Shown here one piece after another: positions 51,550 to 63,455 of a DNA stretch of 64,000 nt. Both the position numbers and the translations under genes were made by a program. The stretch's first letter is position 1. Every line of letters begins with the position of its first letter. Location of the stretch: the NCBI RefSeq assembly GCF_001661265.1, contig NW_017566993.1, forward strand, positions 186,001 to 250,000, read 5' to 3'. Origin of the DNA: Saitoella complicata NRRL Y-17804 (Eukaryota > Ascomycota > Saitoellomycetes > Saitoellales > Saitoellaceae). The notes below the pieces were generated by a model that worked only from the letters and a program-made list of their open reading frames with translations, did no database searches and had not been told where the DNA came from.

Positions 51550-53129
51550 TCATGCTCGAGCTTTTGCAATGGTGAAGCACCCTACAAGGGATGCTGTGGC
51601 AACCACATCCACAATGGCTGTTCTGCGAAGAAGAATTGAGTCAGTAAACTTTTCGGCACTGGGATATTCAAGGCTCAAGACTCACAAAAGGGGTAAAGCG
51701 TTGTTGTCCGGGTCCCAACCCCGACGCCAGCAAACCATTGTTATTCCATGTGCCAGCCCTAATGCTACGAACACGACAACGACGTTCACTGATAGATAAA
51801 GCAAACAGAAGGTGACGCCAACTTCAAGAAGACCCAATCCCCACAAGATGCATAAGAAGACGAGTTGAATGGGAATTGAGAGAATGAGGAGCGTCGTCGG
51901 AACGGCCATAGCGCGTAACCGTGGGTGTGTTGACGAATAATGCAATAGTGTAGTAAGCTTCGACGCATAGATACATCCAACGTTTCCTGCAAGACCAGAT
52001 AATACCGGCAGAAAAAGGGGCAGCTGAGAGTAGGACACCACATAACGTTCAAGAACGACGCCCGAGGCACTGAACAATGCTGTTAGTTCGGGGGCCAAAG
52101 AGTTTGAATTTTTACCTTACCTTGCAATAACCATGGACCCAAGTACGGGAATCCACCCCTGTAAGATGAGATCGTTGACGTACGGATTGCGCAGGACGAA
52201 AACGATGAAGACCGGGATTGCTGCGAGAAGCAATACAAGCAGAATGGTAGAAATCCACGTCTTGAAGACAGCAATCAACGCTGTGGAGACTACAGCCAGG
52301 AATATAGTAGTGATGAGATCTCCTAAAGATGCGGCAAGTGGTGTAGCGATATTATCTGGAACTTGCAGTCAGTAAAAGACCGGAAAGATCACAGCTGGTA
52401 CCAACCTGGGTCGAGGCACCACATTCTTGCCAATACCACAAGCATGCACATAAAACTGTTCAACACGACACTGCTCAGACTTGCACACACCATGCTCGTT
52501 ACAATCATGAGGGCACTCTCAAACCACGATTCTCTATGGGGCTTGTTGATATAGCCCAAAGTGAATGCCCATAAGCCAGCAATAGCACCAATAGCGAGTG
52601 AAAGGGCCTGAAGCAGCGCGAGGTTTCCCAGAGTAATGGATCTCCGGGTGCGCCGAATGTCGAGTTCTCCGAGATGTGCTGAGGTTGACAGCCGAGCTGC
52701 CAAGGCAAGCTCTAAACACCCTTTCAAGTTCAGCAGAATGGGAACTAATATGAAAAGCTCCTCAATTCTTCTGAATGCGTTCCAACTCTGTATCTTGTCC
52801 AAGAGTATACCGGCTCCGATAGAACCGATGAGAGCTAAAGCGATGCTGGGCGTACTCTGAACCACAATCTCAGCCGTTTCTCGTTTCCATATGTTGTCTT
52901 TTGCGCCAAGGTCGCCGCCGGAAACATCTACGCGGGACTCCCGACGAGACTCAAACGTCAAGGGATCGTCGTCCAGGATGCGGGAGTCGGTCGACTGTCT
53001 ATCCTCGACAGAGCCATTTCCTTCGTCGTCAGAAGAGGAGACCAGACTCTCCAGCGACAATCTCCGGGCATCCTGTTCTTGTAGCTCGTATGCGCCCGGC
53101 CCTTGTGCTCGAGCAATTGCACTCATCAT
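51550..53129 (-). CDS. SLC41-family magnesium/divalent cation transporter
   Basis: MgtE-like membrane transporter of the SLC41 family. Exons 52406-53129, 52121-52355, 51686-52069 and 51550-51622 with introns of 50, 51 and 63 bp give 471 aa. A Ser/Asp-rich cytosolic N-terminus of about 85 residues precedes two homologous MgtE units. The first has ELFILVPILLNLKGCLELAL, then AARLSTSAHLG, and DPDNIATPLAASLGDLITTI. The second has LPLFLPVLSGLAGNVGCIYA, then SKLTTLLHYSS, and GWDPDNNALPLLTAIVDVVA. The paired LxLKG/LSGLAGN and DPDN motifs are the family signature and line the ion path. About ten hydrophobic helices. Cellular membrane not predictable. Confidence 0.93.
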
Positions 53130-53327
53130 TGCAATCGTCGGAGTCCACCTGGTCCGTTGTGTAACGTTGACAGGGCCCGGGGTACCGAGTGCGGCAACCG
53201 CATGGTGCCTAGCCGTGAGTAGAGTGACATACTGGGCAAGCAGAGCCAGGTAAACAAACAGTGATCAGTCAAGAAGGACTGGAGGACGAGGAAGCGCATA
53301 CATCCAGCATTGATAGCGGCGGCAGAG
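53130..53327. promoter_or_regulatory. divergent promoter, SLC41 / SEC15
   Basis: 198 bp between divergent ATGs; no TATA box recognised. Confidence 0.4.
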
Positions 53328-55776
53328 ATGGCCGATGTCTCCGTCGATGATCTGGTGCAGCAAGTGCAGGCCTTGTACTCGTCGGATACCACCGATGCCG
53401 ACCTTCAACACCTGGCCCCCATCATCCAGTTAGCATGCAGCTCCAGCCGTGAGGCTGATCTGGTGCACGAGCTTCAAGCCTTCGCAGACAGAAAGGAGCA
53501 AGAGATTGAGCGGCTATGCAACATGAACCATGCGGATTTCGTCGCGAGTGTGGACCAACTCTTGGAAGTACGACAGAAGACGGTTCAATTACGGGAACAG
53601 ATTATGACCTTGAACGACGATGTGCAAGAAAGCGGAAAGATGCTCGGCGACAAGAAGAAAGCACTGATTGACACTCGATCGGTTACACAGAATGTCACAG
53701 ATGCCCACACAGCCATTACCGCTGCTCTCAGACCGCTGCATACATTGCAGTCCATCCACGCTCTCATCGCGGAAAAGAAACATTACCAGGCTTTGCGCTC
53801 GCTAGATGAGCTACAGCTAATCCATCTCAAAGATATCTCACAGTATTCATTCGCAAAATTGCTAGAAAGCAGTATGCCCGCAACGCAGAAGATGATACAG
53901 GATGCTGTGATGGGAGACCTTCGACAATGGCTTCTTGGTGTACGAGAACAGTCAAGACTTGTGGGTCAGCTGGCTTTCGATGAGACGGACAGAAGGCGCA
54001 GAAGTTGGCATGATCGGATCATGTCAGACCCGGTCCTCAACAATGCCAAACTCAATACGGCTCTGGAGCTTGTATTGAATGAGATGAATCCGTTTTCGGC
54101 TATCGACAATGACAGGGTGCGAATTGATTTTACACCTTTGCATGAATGTATCCATATATACTCTCAACTTGGACTCTCAGAGGAACTGCGAACGAGCTTT
54201 GAACAAGATCGTCGAAGGCAAAGAGATTTGCTGTTACCTGCGAGTTTGACCGTAGAAGGTGGGGACGTCGCGGCATCTTTGGAAGTGCTTCTCGAGGATA
54301 TCACGGGGTTTGCCATCATCGAACAGGAAACTTTGAAGCAAACCCGGGGAACCAACCTTCGCTCTTCACATGAGATTAATGATTTGTTCGCAAGTCTTAC
54401 GAAACGCGTCATGTCACTCACGTTATCGGCCCTCGCCAAAACATCAAATCCTGATACTCTTCTCCGAGTCAAGAACATACTTGTCTTGTTCATTCAGACA
54501 GTGGAAGGCCAGGGCTACGACACGAAGACCCTGAACGCATTCATCTTGACCTTGTTTGAAAAGTACGCAGGTGTTTTGAAGGAGAAGTTCAGTATTGACT
54601 TCGGTCAGATTGTGGCTGAAGATGACTATATGCCAATGACGATCAACGATGTGGAGGAGTACGAGAAGGTTTGCAGCGTAAGCTGGTATAAGACAGATAC
54701 ACCGGCCGAACACATGAGGTTGGTCGCACAAATCTCCTCAACGCATTGATTCAACAACACTAACAGTATCTGCAGATTCCCATGCGCTTTGCCATTTTCT
54801 CAGATATTTCCTCTGTGTTGCGTCGACATCCGCAACTTTGTTAACCAGTATTATCTGTTCTCAGACGAATACACTCATTCTCAGAATCAAGTTGATGATA
54901 TCCTAAAGAATTCGCTGGACGAACTCTTGGTACAGCATGTAAACAAGACTCTGTTGCAAAGATTGCACACCAATAATCTGGGTCAGGTTGTTCAGATCAT
55001 TGTCAACTTGGAGCACTTCGAGAATGCGTGCTCCGAACTCGAGCAGCTCTTGGCAGAAACCCGTTCCTCCCATAGGACGGGCGCGGTGAAGTTGAAGGCA
55101 ACGAATGAGTTTGGTGTATCCCGGAAGAACGCAGAGAAGCGAATCTTTGAACTGGTGAACTCGAAGATTGACGATTTCTTGGACATTGCTGAATATGACT
55201 GGGCACCGTCAAAGCCAAACCCCCAGCCCTCAAGTTACCTGTTGGAGCTTGTGAGGTGGCTTCGGACAGTGATGCAATCGACGATGGTGAACCTCCCGCA
55301 AAACATTCGGGTATTCATTTACTTTGATGCTTTGGACCATCTGGCTTCAGAGTTGATGGTAAGACTTCTCTGTCGTGGTGCTTACACAATTTATGACTAA
55401 CCTTCCTCGACAGAAAATGCTCCTCAGCACAAGCACTCGCAAGTATAACGAGCACGGCATCGCCAATTTTGACAAGGACATATCTTACCTCGAGGAATTT
55501 GTGGAAGAACTGAATGACCCTTCCATCTCGGCTGCGGACACTTTCTTGGAGCTTCGACAATCCGTCAACCTCCTCCGCGCAGAGAACGTCGAAGAATACC
55601 TCAACACAACAACGAGAATGAAGTCTTATTCACGGTTGAAGCCACAGAATGCGATAACCATGTTGGAGAAGCAACTGGCAAACAGCTCTACAATTAGCTT
55701 GAGCTCCTTGGAAAGAAACAAGAGCATGAGCTTGAAGCGGGTTTTGGAAAATCTTAGAGCTTCTGAACGGAGGTGA
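53328..55776 (+). CDS. SEC15: exocyst subunit Sec15
   Basis: Exocyst component that binds the Rab Sec4/Rab11 on secretory vesicles. Exons 53328-54718, 54776-55358 and 55414-55776 with introns of 57 and 55 bp give 778 aa, family size. N-terminal coiled coil (FVASVDQLLEVRQKTVQLRE, SIHALIAEKKHYQALRSLDE), then the Sec15 helical core with FPCALPFSQIFPLCCVDIRN, then FVNQYYLFSD rebuilt at the second junction, NLPQNIRVFIYFDALDHLAS, and LEEFVEELND. I start at ATG 53328 (MADVSVDDLV). A gtgagt follows the last Arg codons, but no extra exon is plausible because the region is antisense to uL13m. Confidence 0.94.
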
Positions 55777-55872
55777 GTTATGCAAATAGATTCCCCACAA
55801 GATACTTTACTTGTAATGCCACGGCATTTCATCTCGCCAGAATCCTGCCCCTCGTCCATCTGTCCCTCTTTA

Positions 55873-56418
55873 TCATGACTGTGCTTCCTTCTCCTCCTTT
55901 GCTTTTGCAATTGCCTCCGACACCGGACCACTTGGTAGTGAATTCAGTTGCAGAATGTTGTCCTTATAGGGATGCTTTTCGCCCTCAAAACACTTCAGTC
56001 TGGCCAACCGCGGTTCTCTCAGTCTGTTCTTTGGTAGCATACGACTGACAGCTTTCTTGATAATTTCTGCACCTCCTTTCCTCTCCATCAGCCTCTGCAT
56101 AGTGATTTCGTGAAGGGATCCGGGTCGTGTAGTATGGTGACGGTAAACCTTGAGCTCCTTCTTGCGCCCAGTAACGATAAACTGATCAGCGTTGGTGACG
56201 ACGACGTAATCACCACAATCTGCTGATTGGTCGAAAATCGGCTTGTGCTTGCCCATAAGGGTTATTGCGATGCTGGTAGCGAGACGTCCGAGAACACGGT
56301 TTGTAGCGTCAACATGATGCCAGGTTCTGGCGTAGGCGAGCGCGGTCTGGGAGCAACGGTAAGCAACGGATTCCTAAATGCTGGACGGTATACCAACCCT
56401 TCCGATCTTCTGCGACAT
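55873..56418 (-). CDS. MRPL23: mitochondrial ribosomal protein uL13m
   Basis: Large-subunit mitoribosomal protein L13. Exon 1 is only 21 nt (56398-56418, MSQKIGR), then a 51-bp intron and exon 55873-56346; 164 aa. Motifs: TALAYARTWHHVDATNRVLG, RLATSIAITLMGKHKPIF, CGDYVVVTNADQFIVTGRKK, LKVYRHHTTRPGSLHEITMQ and AVSRMLPKNRL, all standard L13. As in yeast Mrpl23 there is no long cleavable presequence. It lies between two exocyst genes, tail to tail with SEC15. Confidence 0.96.
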
Positions 56419-56553
56419 GACTTCTGTTTGCTGCCTTGCTGTCTGCCCACTTTACAGCCGTTCCGCCGTCGCACCCAATAATTCCAGTTGGTGCATTTGT
56501 GCCTGAAAGCTGCAGCTGCTACCGCCGTATGAAGAACTGTGTTTCTAATTTCA

Positions 56554-58536
56554 CTACAATACAGGATGCTTGTTTGTAAAAAACTGGGCAAGAATCGTTT
56601 CGATATCCGGTTTACTGTATTTGATATACTGCGTGTTCGGTTGTCAGCTGTGTCCAGGTATCGTCAAGGAACCGCTCACCTTTTCCTTGTGTTTCGTGAA
56701 ATCAGTGTCGGCATATTTGTCGTGGAAACGAGTATAGAGTGGTATGACAACCTTGCTGACGTCTCGCACGATCGTACCTCGCATTGCGGCGTCCGGTACT
56801 ACCATCCCCTTATTCGTTCGTACGATCTCTTCGAACTCGGCGTTGAAGTTCCGGAAGTGCTCCTTGACTTTATCCCGTTCTTTTGAACCCATCGAATTTC
56901 GGACGGAACCGCCCAAGCCCCCTTTAGATATATGAGTAGTGTCAAATAATGCGTCAGTGCATGATCTCCAGCTTTCCAGATAAAGGTCTGATGCACGCTT
57001 TTGTATTCTGTCAAGTGTTTGAGTCGTCAGCTCTTTCGCTGATGAGCTGAAGGAATCCAGCTTCTGCCTAATAAGCGCAATGGTGTTCAGCATGAAGATG
57101 GCTGTCTGTGCGGTTCGCTTGTAATATAAACGAGCCCTGCTCTCAAGCCGAGTCACGAGACTGTCGACCACTTCGTTGCAGAAAGAAGACAACGCGGAGT
57201 TTGGATCGGCGACTCTTGAAGCCATATTCTGCCATGGAGCATTTTCTAGTGACATCAACACCGTTGCAAATGAAAGGTCGTAATCAAGAACAAAGACACG
57301 TAACCGATCCATGGTCTCCGCCGCAAGTTCCGATGCAGTTCCATTTTCGGACAACATGACGATAGCATCAGCTTTAACCTTAACTCCCTCGTAGAAGTTG
57401 ATAACGACGGATGTAACTGTCTTTTTCGACGATTCCTTAAGGCCAAGCAGTTCCGTGTTGCCCAGTAAAGTAGATCCAAGCTTCGTGCTTGCCTTGGACA
57501 CTTCCTCAAGGAGCTCGAACCCAAGAAAAGCAAAAGTTTCCACATGCTGACGAACATGATTGTCGAGTTCCCGGATGCATTGAATATAAGCTGACAAAGC
57601 GGGTTCCACTGTTCGCTTGAAAGCTACAAGAAAGAAAGAGTCGTCGAAGACTTTCGAAGCAAGGGTATATTCAGTCTCCAGCATCGCAATGATAGCACCT
57701 GTGTAGATTGCGATTCCATTTGTTCCCTTGGTATACGGAGCATTTGTTCTCTTCAGTGTTGTACTCACGCTTGCCTGGTTCAACGAAGACAGAGAGGTTG
57801 TTATGTAACCTCCCCTTACTTCAACATACGTGGCAACCGGGTCCACTACGACGCCTGTGTCGACTGAGGGTACATGTACTGTGAGGCTTTGAGAAAGCGA
57901 GCAGATCAACGCCAACTTGTCAGGCGCTAGTTCTGGAAAAGGCATGCCCTTCGTGATGTAATTCAGGGGTTGTATTGGCGTAGATGCTTCTGCTAGTGTG
58001 CGTTTATAGGTATCATTCAGCTGAAGCATGGCAAGTTTGAGAAGCTGTTCCATCTGTCTAATGGTCTTGTCTGTACTGCGAAAGTTCTGGCGTTTTAGCA
58101 TTGACAAACTATCGCTTAGGCGACGCACGGATGCCATATAAATGGAGACGTTCTGTCCGGGCCTTGGAAGAAAAGTCAGCCTGGCTGTAGTGATGAGACA
58201 CTCCGACCTCGAACGCACCCTCGCTTGATGATTTGCTCTTCTTTGGAGACAACATCGAACCACTTACGCGTGTCTTCAATTGCTCGTAAGGTTGAATCGA
58301 TGTCTGGATTCCTGTGAACAGTGGCCATTGGCAGATCATGATAGAGACTTACTGTCTGTTGTTTTTGTCAACGACTGCAGCCTGTTTGAGAGCGGTCTGA
58401 TGGTCGTTTCCAAACCACCCAGCCTTCGTTCGAACGACGACAAGAGAGCGGTCATCTTCTGGGTCAGGTCATCGGTCCTGGTCAGGTTCGCGGCGAGTAC
58501 TTCCAGCTCAGCCTTTGTCTCGTCAATGTATGCCAT
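56554..58536 (-). CDS. EXO70: exocyst subunit Exo70
   Basis: Exocyst subunit that targets the complex to the plasma membrane through PI(4,5)P2 and Rho GTPases. Exons 58353-58536, 58219-58303, 56680-58162 and 56554-56628 with introns of 49, 56 and 51 bp give 608 aa. N-terminal coiled coil (MAYIDETKAELEVLAANLTR, LETTIRPLSNRLQSLTKTTD), then NIDSTLRAIEDTRKWFDVVS, KRGPGQNVSIYMASVRRL. The C-terminal conserved block contains RDVSKVVIPLYTRFHDKYAD, then FTKHKEKYIKYSKPDIETIL, with the basic membrane-binding surface expected at the end. Ends with TAG, showing that TAG is a normal stop in this genome. Confidence 0.93.
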
Positions 58537-58850
58537 TTCACCACCGATTGAATGCTTCAGCCGGCCTGGATTGTTGGGTGTGGTGGGCACGCGCACTTCA
58601 GGGGCACCAGCGACGCGTCCGACGTGCTTAAAGTTCGGCCTAGGATCAGCTGCAAAATGAGACTTGCTGGGAGCTGTTGGGTGTCGTTTGTAATCTTTTC
58701 TTTTGTTTTTGCAGCGTATAAAGCAAATCCCACTGTGTAGACGTGCAACACGTGACTTGACCCTGACTTTCGCATACCCGGCCAATATTGTCAACACATC
58801 TCGAGAAGTCTTCTCGAGCATCTACGACGGTGAACAGCACAGTTTCTACA
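58537..58850. promoter_or_regulatory. divergent promoter, EXO70 / PPR gene
   Basis: 314 bp between divergent ATGs. Only short frames on either strand. Confidence 0.4.
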
Positions 58851-60646
58851 ATGACCGGGCGTCTGTCGAGGGTTGCTGTCCGATGCCTTAGATCACAGGC
58901 CCCTGTTCGTGCTCGCCCCTTTGCTGTCCGCTCTTCCGCAGGTATGGTTCACCCACCTTGTGTTCAAATCCGGTATTAATTTCAGTTCGCAGCTGCCGAA
59001 CACAGATGCTTCGCGACTGCATCACCGCAATCATCCGAAAGCTCTTCAGATTCGGCTTCCTTGGTCCCGCCCTTGGATTCGCGGCAGGACTTGAAGAAGT
59101 TCATCGTCAAAGCTGCCCATGCCGGACAGTACGCTAAGGTCTTTACAATGGCAAAGGAGATGGCTGCGGCTGGCGAGAAAGCCGACACGCAGGTCTACAA
59201 TTCTATCCTGTGTGCAATGTCGGCAGGTTCCGATGGTCGCTTCTCCGAAGAAGCAGTTGCCCTCATGCAAGAGATGGAGCAGAGTGGCTGTCCCCTAGAC
59301 CGAGAGACTTGGAATTGGCTGTTGGAGGTGGGTTAATTTCTTCCTCCCCGTTCGAGAAGGTGTGCTGATTGCTATCTTAGATAACCGCCGATGCTGGAGA
59401 TAGTGTTGGACAAGAAAAGGTGCTTGAAGCTATGTCAAGGTACTGGGTTGCGCCAGATTCGTACTGGCATATGTTCCGACTGAGACTGAATTCCCACCAG
59501 TATGAGAGAGCGATTGAGCTGTATGATTCTTTGAAAGCCCGCAGAGGATCCATTACACCTGCAATCATCCACTTGCTTCTCCATGAGTTCATAAGTATCC
59601 GAGAACCGAGTGTTGTGCGGAAGCTCATGGCGGACATGCAGACGCAAGAACCTGGTGTTCGATACCCGCAGCACCTTGTTCGAAGGGCATTGTCGTTATT
59701 TGCAGACACCTGTGATATTGAAGGATTGTTGGTGGTGTGGCCGGCTTTCAAAGAGTTAAATGCTGAGTTGGGAAACGTGAAGTGGTTCTCGGAAGGGCTG
59801 GCTTTGCGTATACTCCTTGCTGCTGGACGACATGGAAAGCCCGATTTTGCCACCGAGATTCTTCGCGCGGTAGCAAGCAACGCTCCGTTCAGCGAGCCCA
59901 TGTTTGCTTCTTTGCTGGAGGCATATATTGGTGCGGGCGATGCCAAAAACGCGTTTATGGTCTTGCCGATTATGCGTCAAGCTGGCGTTACACCTACCCT
60001 GAAAACAGCGTTCCCACTGGTATCCTACATCTCAAAGGACATTGAGACTGTTGACCGAGCATTTTTCACCCTCCAGGATCTTCAAAAGGAACACAAGACT
60101 GTGGACTTGGTTGCTGTCAGCGCAGTTATTAAGGCATGCATCCGTCTCAATGATTTGGAACGAGCTGTCTCGACCCTCCAAGATATGTCTCAATTCAAAC
60201 TGAAGCCCGACAGCGACACGTACGACATGTTGCTGGCCGCTTGCGCAGCAGACAGCAATAAGAATTTGAGCTTGTATATAGCGAAGGACATGGCCTCCAA
60301 CAATGTCGCACCTACGGCTGCCACTTTCACGCATATCATCGGTACTTCTCTCTGGGCCGGTTCGGATTACGAAGAGGCTTTCGTATACTTGGAGGAGATG
60401 AAAGCTGCAGGTTTCAAACCTTCTCAAGAGATATACACCGAATTGATCAGAAAGTGCGTTATTTATAACGACGGTCGAGCGACAGTTGCGTTGGAAGAGA
60501 TGCAGGCATTTGGTTACGAAACTGATTTTGTCTCGAAAATTATATCCGAAGGCCAAAGGAAGAGTCGGCGTGCTGACGAGGAAGAACGCAACACGCAATC
60601 TGGCCGTAAAGGAAATATTCTTGATGCACTCGATCTACTTCAATAA
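58851..60646 (+). CDS. mitochondrial pentatricopeptide repeat protein
   Basis: RNA-binding helical-repeat protein, probably acting on mitochondrial transcripts. Exons 58851-58941, 58993-59327 and 59381-60646 with introns of 51 and 53 bp give 563 aa. N-terminus MTGRLSRVAVRCLRSQAPVR is an Arg-rich presequence. PPR-type units of about 35 residues are visible: TQVYNSILCAMSAGSDGRFS, PMFASLLEAYIGAGDAKNAF, VAVSAVIKACIRLNDLERAV, DTYDMLLAACAADSNKNLSL, ATFTHIIGTSLWAGSDYEEA and EIYTELIRKCVIYNDGRATV. Earlier repeats are more diverged. The RNA target cannot be inferred. Note that the first acceptor is ttcgcag at 58992, not the nearer ttcag, to keep frame. Confidence 0.9.
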
Positions 60647-60717
60647 AGAATGCATTCATGCATGCATGGACGGCGTTTCTCGTGTTAGGATATATTCAGG
60701 TATAAATAAAAAATCGC

Positions 60718-61839
60718 TCACTCCGCCGAAGTGGTGTCTGGATAAAATACAACCTTGCGCACCTTCCGCTGGTCAAATTGTTCGTAACCCTCTACAGCCT
60801 TGGATAATGGCATAACTGTGTCAACGAAGGTCGACAAAGCCTTGGAATTACGGCGAAGGACTTGAAGTGATTCTTCGAAAATCGCTCTTACTGGACATCT
60901 CCCGAAGGAAATAGTCAAGTTTTTGCCGTACGCTTGGTTTCCGGTAAAGGGAATCTACGCACTTTGTCAGTAACCTTTTGCCGACTCAGATCTCCGGGTG
61001 ATACGCACATTCTCATTGTGGACTCCCACGGAGGAGATGCGGCCCCAAGGCCTCAACAAATCGAACCCAAGTTGAAGAGCGTCTGCGTGACCAACAATTT
61101 CAAGGACGTTATCGGCACCGCGCCCATTTGTGGCTTTCAAGATCACATCTTTAGGGTTGTCATTCAAATTGATGGGTATAGCTCCATGCGCTTTAGCCTC
61201 AGCGAGTCGTTCGGGTACCGAATCAATGGCGTAAATAGTCTCGACCATTTCGCGAGCTGCGATAATCGCACAGATTCCCACGGGACCGCAGCCGATAACA
61301 ACGTTGACGGAAGTTTTGCGTTCCTCCTCAGGCAGGTCTTTGAGGACTCTACTCGCCGCGAAATAACCGGTTGGAAAGATATCGGCCATGAGGTTTAGAA
61401 CGGTTGGGTCAACATCCTCGGGTGCTTTGATTACTGAGGCATCGGCCAAAGGGATGCGGACGTATTCGGCTTGACCACCGTCAAGAGTAGGTGTCCCAAA
61501 GAGAAGACTCTTCTCGCAGCGAGACGTGAAACCGCGCTTGCAGTAAAAACATTCCCCGCAACTCACCGTGAAAGGTGTGACAACAAGGTCACCTTTCTTT
61601 ACTGTCTTCACGTCGTCTCCGAGCTCATGTACAACTCCGGTGAACTCGTGACCCATGATGAAATCTGTAGCTGACTTCTGGTGACCGCGGTAGACATGCA
61701 ACTCACTACCGCAAAGCGCAGTCATGCTAACCTTGACGATGATATCCTTGGGGTCCTGGATCGTAGGGATTGGGCGATCCTCAACCGCGACCTTGCCGAC
61801 CCCCTTGAATATGACAGCCTTCATGGTACCGGACGACAT
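60718..61839 (-). CDS. zinc-dependent medium-chain alcohol dehydrogenase
   Basis: NAD(P)-dependent alcohol or polyol dehydrogenase of the MDR superfamily. Exons 61009-61839 and 60718-60954 with a 54-bp intron give 355 aa. Catalytic zinc ligands are seen in ALCGSELHVYRGH and MGHEFTGVVHELGDDV; the structural zinc loop is CGECFYCKRGFTSRC. Cofactor fold: VVIGCGPVGICAIIAAREM with Asp at the end of beta-2 (AIDSVPERLAEAKAHGA), suggesting NAD. The C-terminal exon starts IPFTGNQAYGKNLTISFGRC. It resembles the formaldehyde-dismutase/threonine-dehydrogenase-like branch; the substrate is unknown. Confidence 0.92.
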
Positions 61840-62101
61840 TTGCGTATATTGTTTGATCTGACTATGTCCAGCAGTTGGTCGGGTTTATAAAGACTTGGCG
61901 GATCCAATTATCCGCTCACGGCACTGGTGGAGAGCACTTGACAACCCCATGACTCGAGGGCCGGCCGCGGGGAGGGGAGGGGAGGGGGAGGGAGCGGGGG
62001 CTGTGGCTGAGGCGGGTGACCGGCACGTCAAACTGCTCGGTGTTGGTCCTCCATCATAGGCATCTGTAGGTGGCATACAGTATCGTAAGCAGCTGTAGGA
62101 G
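61840..62101. promoter_or_regulatory. divergent promoter, ADH / JMJD4
   Basis: 262 bp between divergent ATGs. Contains the G-run block described next. A tataaaga motif at 61886-61893, read as TATA on either strand, lies about 50 bp from the ADH start. Confidence 0.5.
61969..62000 (+). promoter_or_regulatory. predicted G-quadruplex tract
   Basis: Five consecutive runs of 3-5 G separated by single A, followed by a GC and another run of five G. This satisfies the strict G4 rule (at least four G-runs with short loops). It lies about 100 bp upstream of the JMJD4 ATG on its coding strand, and 130 bp upstream of the ADH ATG on the opposite strand. Confidence 0.75.
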
Positions 62102-63328
62102 ATGTCTATCGATGTCCTCGATCATCCGCCGGAGTATAGCGTTTTTCTTCATGATTACCTCCTCCCCGGGAGGCCTGTAATCATCAAGGGTCTTTGTCGA
62201 GATTGGCAGATCATGAAAGCATGGCTCGCTCAGGATGGTACGATCGATTATGACTACCTCATTGCAAAGTATGGCGATTCTCAGGTTCCGGTCGTCGTGC
62301 AGACGCGGGACTGTCAGGACAGGAGCGAGATGACCCTTAAAGAATTTGTGGAACATCTGAGGGAAAATGAAGACGCTCCCAGCTGCAATGAGGAAAGACG
62401 GATTTACCTCAAAGATTGGCATTGCGTGCAAGAAAACCCAGAGGACGAGTTGTACGCAACCCCAGACATATTTCAGGATGACTGGATGAATGAACAAGCA
62501 GTCAATCGCAGAACGGACGATTATCGGTGAGCACGTTCCCGAGCAATGCTGAGGTTCACAAGCTAAATATACTTTGCTGAAGATTCGTGTACCTTGGTGG
62601 TCCAAATACGTACACGTAGGTTTTCCCTCCGATGAAGAAGTCGCGCTGCTAATACTCTATTGATGCCCATTAGCCCGCTCCATCATGATGTCTATCTCTC
62701 CTATAGTTGGAGCGCCAGTATTACCGGTACGAAAAGGTGGGTGTTCATCCCTCCACAATTCAAGGAGGCCCTTGAAAACTTCAACGGAGAAATGCCGGCA
62801 GATATCTTTGATCCCTGTTTGTCCGTGGCAAACCATCCAGCTTTAGCGCAAATGCGGGCAGCCGCTGTTGTTGTGGAACAGAATTCTGGAGAAACGATAT
62901 TCGTGCCGTCAGGCTGGTTTCACTCTGTCAGGAATATCACCACCTGTTTGAGCGTGAATCACAACTGGTGTAACGCGACAAACATAACAATCATGTACCA
63001 TGCTTTGGTCGAACAGGTTGCTGCAGGTGAAGCAGCAATTGATGATCTGCGAGATGTCGTGCCATCCGATGAATTCTATGACCTCGTGCAAAACATGACC
63101 CGGGCAAATTGGGGGATGGCGTGGCAGGAGTTTTGGACGATGGTAAGATATCACATGAACAGACTACAACATGCGACCGAAGGGTATATCAGCGACAAGT
63201 GGATTATCACGGAACAACACCGGCCATCGCGTGAATGGGAGGATGGTCGTGTTACCAAATTGATGAAGGACTGGGCAGAATATAAAAACAATGCGCATAC
63301 TCGCAACATAATATTGGACATTGCATAG
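62102..63328 (+). CDS. JMJD4: JmjC oxygenase of JMJD4 type
   Basis: Fe(II)/2-oxoglutarate dioxygenase; human JMJD4 hydroxylates a lysine of translation termination factor eRF1. Exons 62102-62526, 62583-62615 (33 nt) and 62674-63328 with introns of 56 and 58 bp give 370 aa. The N-terminal HPPEYSVFLHDYLLPGRPVI is typical of the small JmjC group. The splice junctions rebuild DDYRFVYLGGPNTYTPLHHD with the iron-binding H-x-D, then VYLSYSWSASITGTKRWVFI with the 2OG-binding Lys. The distal His is in VPSGWFHSVRN, and SVNHNWCNA follows. JMJD6-like proteins are the main alternative; YLGGPNTxTxLHHD and the C-terminal helices favour JMJD4. Confidence 0.92.
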
Positions 63329-63455
63329 TTAATCGGGGTATAGCTTCCAACAATGCGCCTATCCTACCCTACACTATCGTAACAACCGTCATTTATCATC
63401 GTATTCCCGCATAATTAAAGAATGAAGAATAGAAGTCATGATCTCTCAGACCCGC

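Noticed and set aside
55774-55860. Extra SEC15 exon after a gtgagt at its last codons
   Set aside because: The candidate downstream exon is antisense to uL13m, hydrophobic and unlike Sec15; the protein already has full length.
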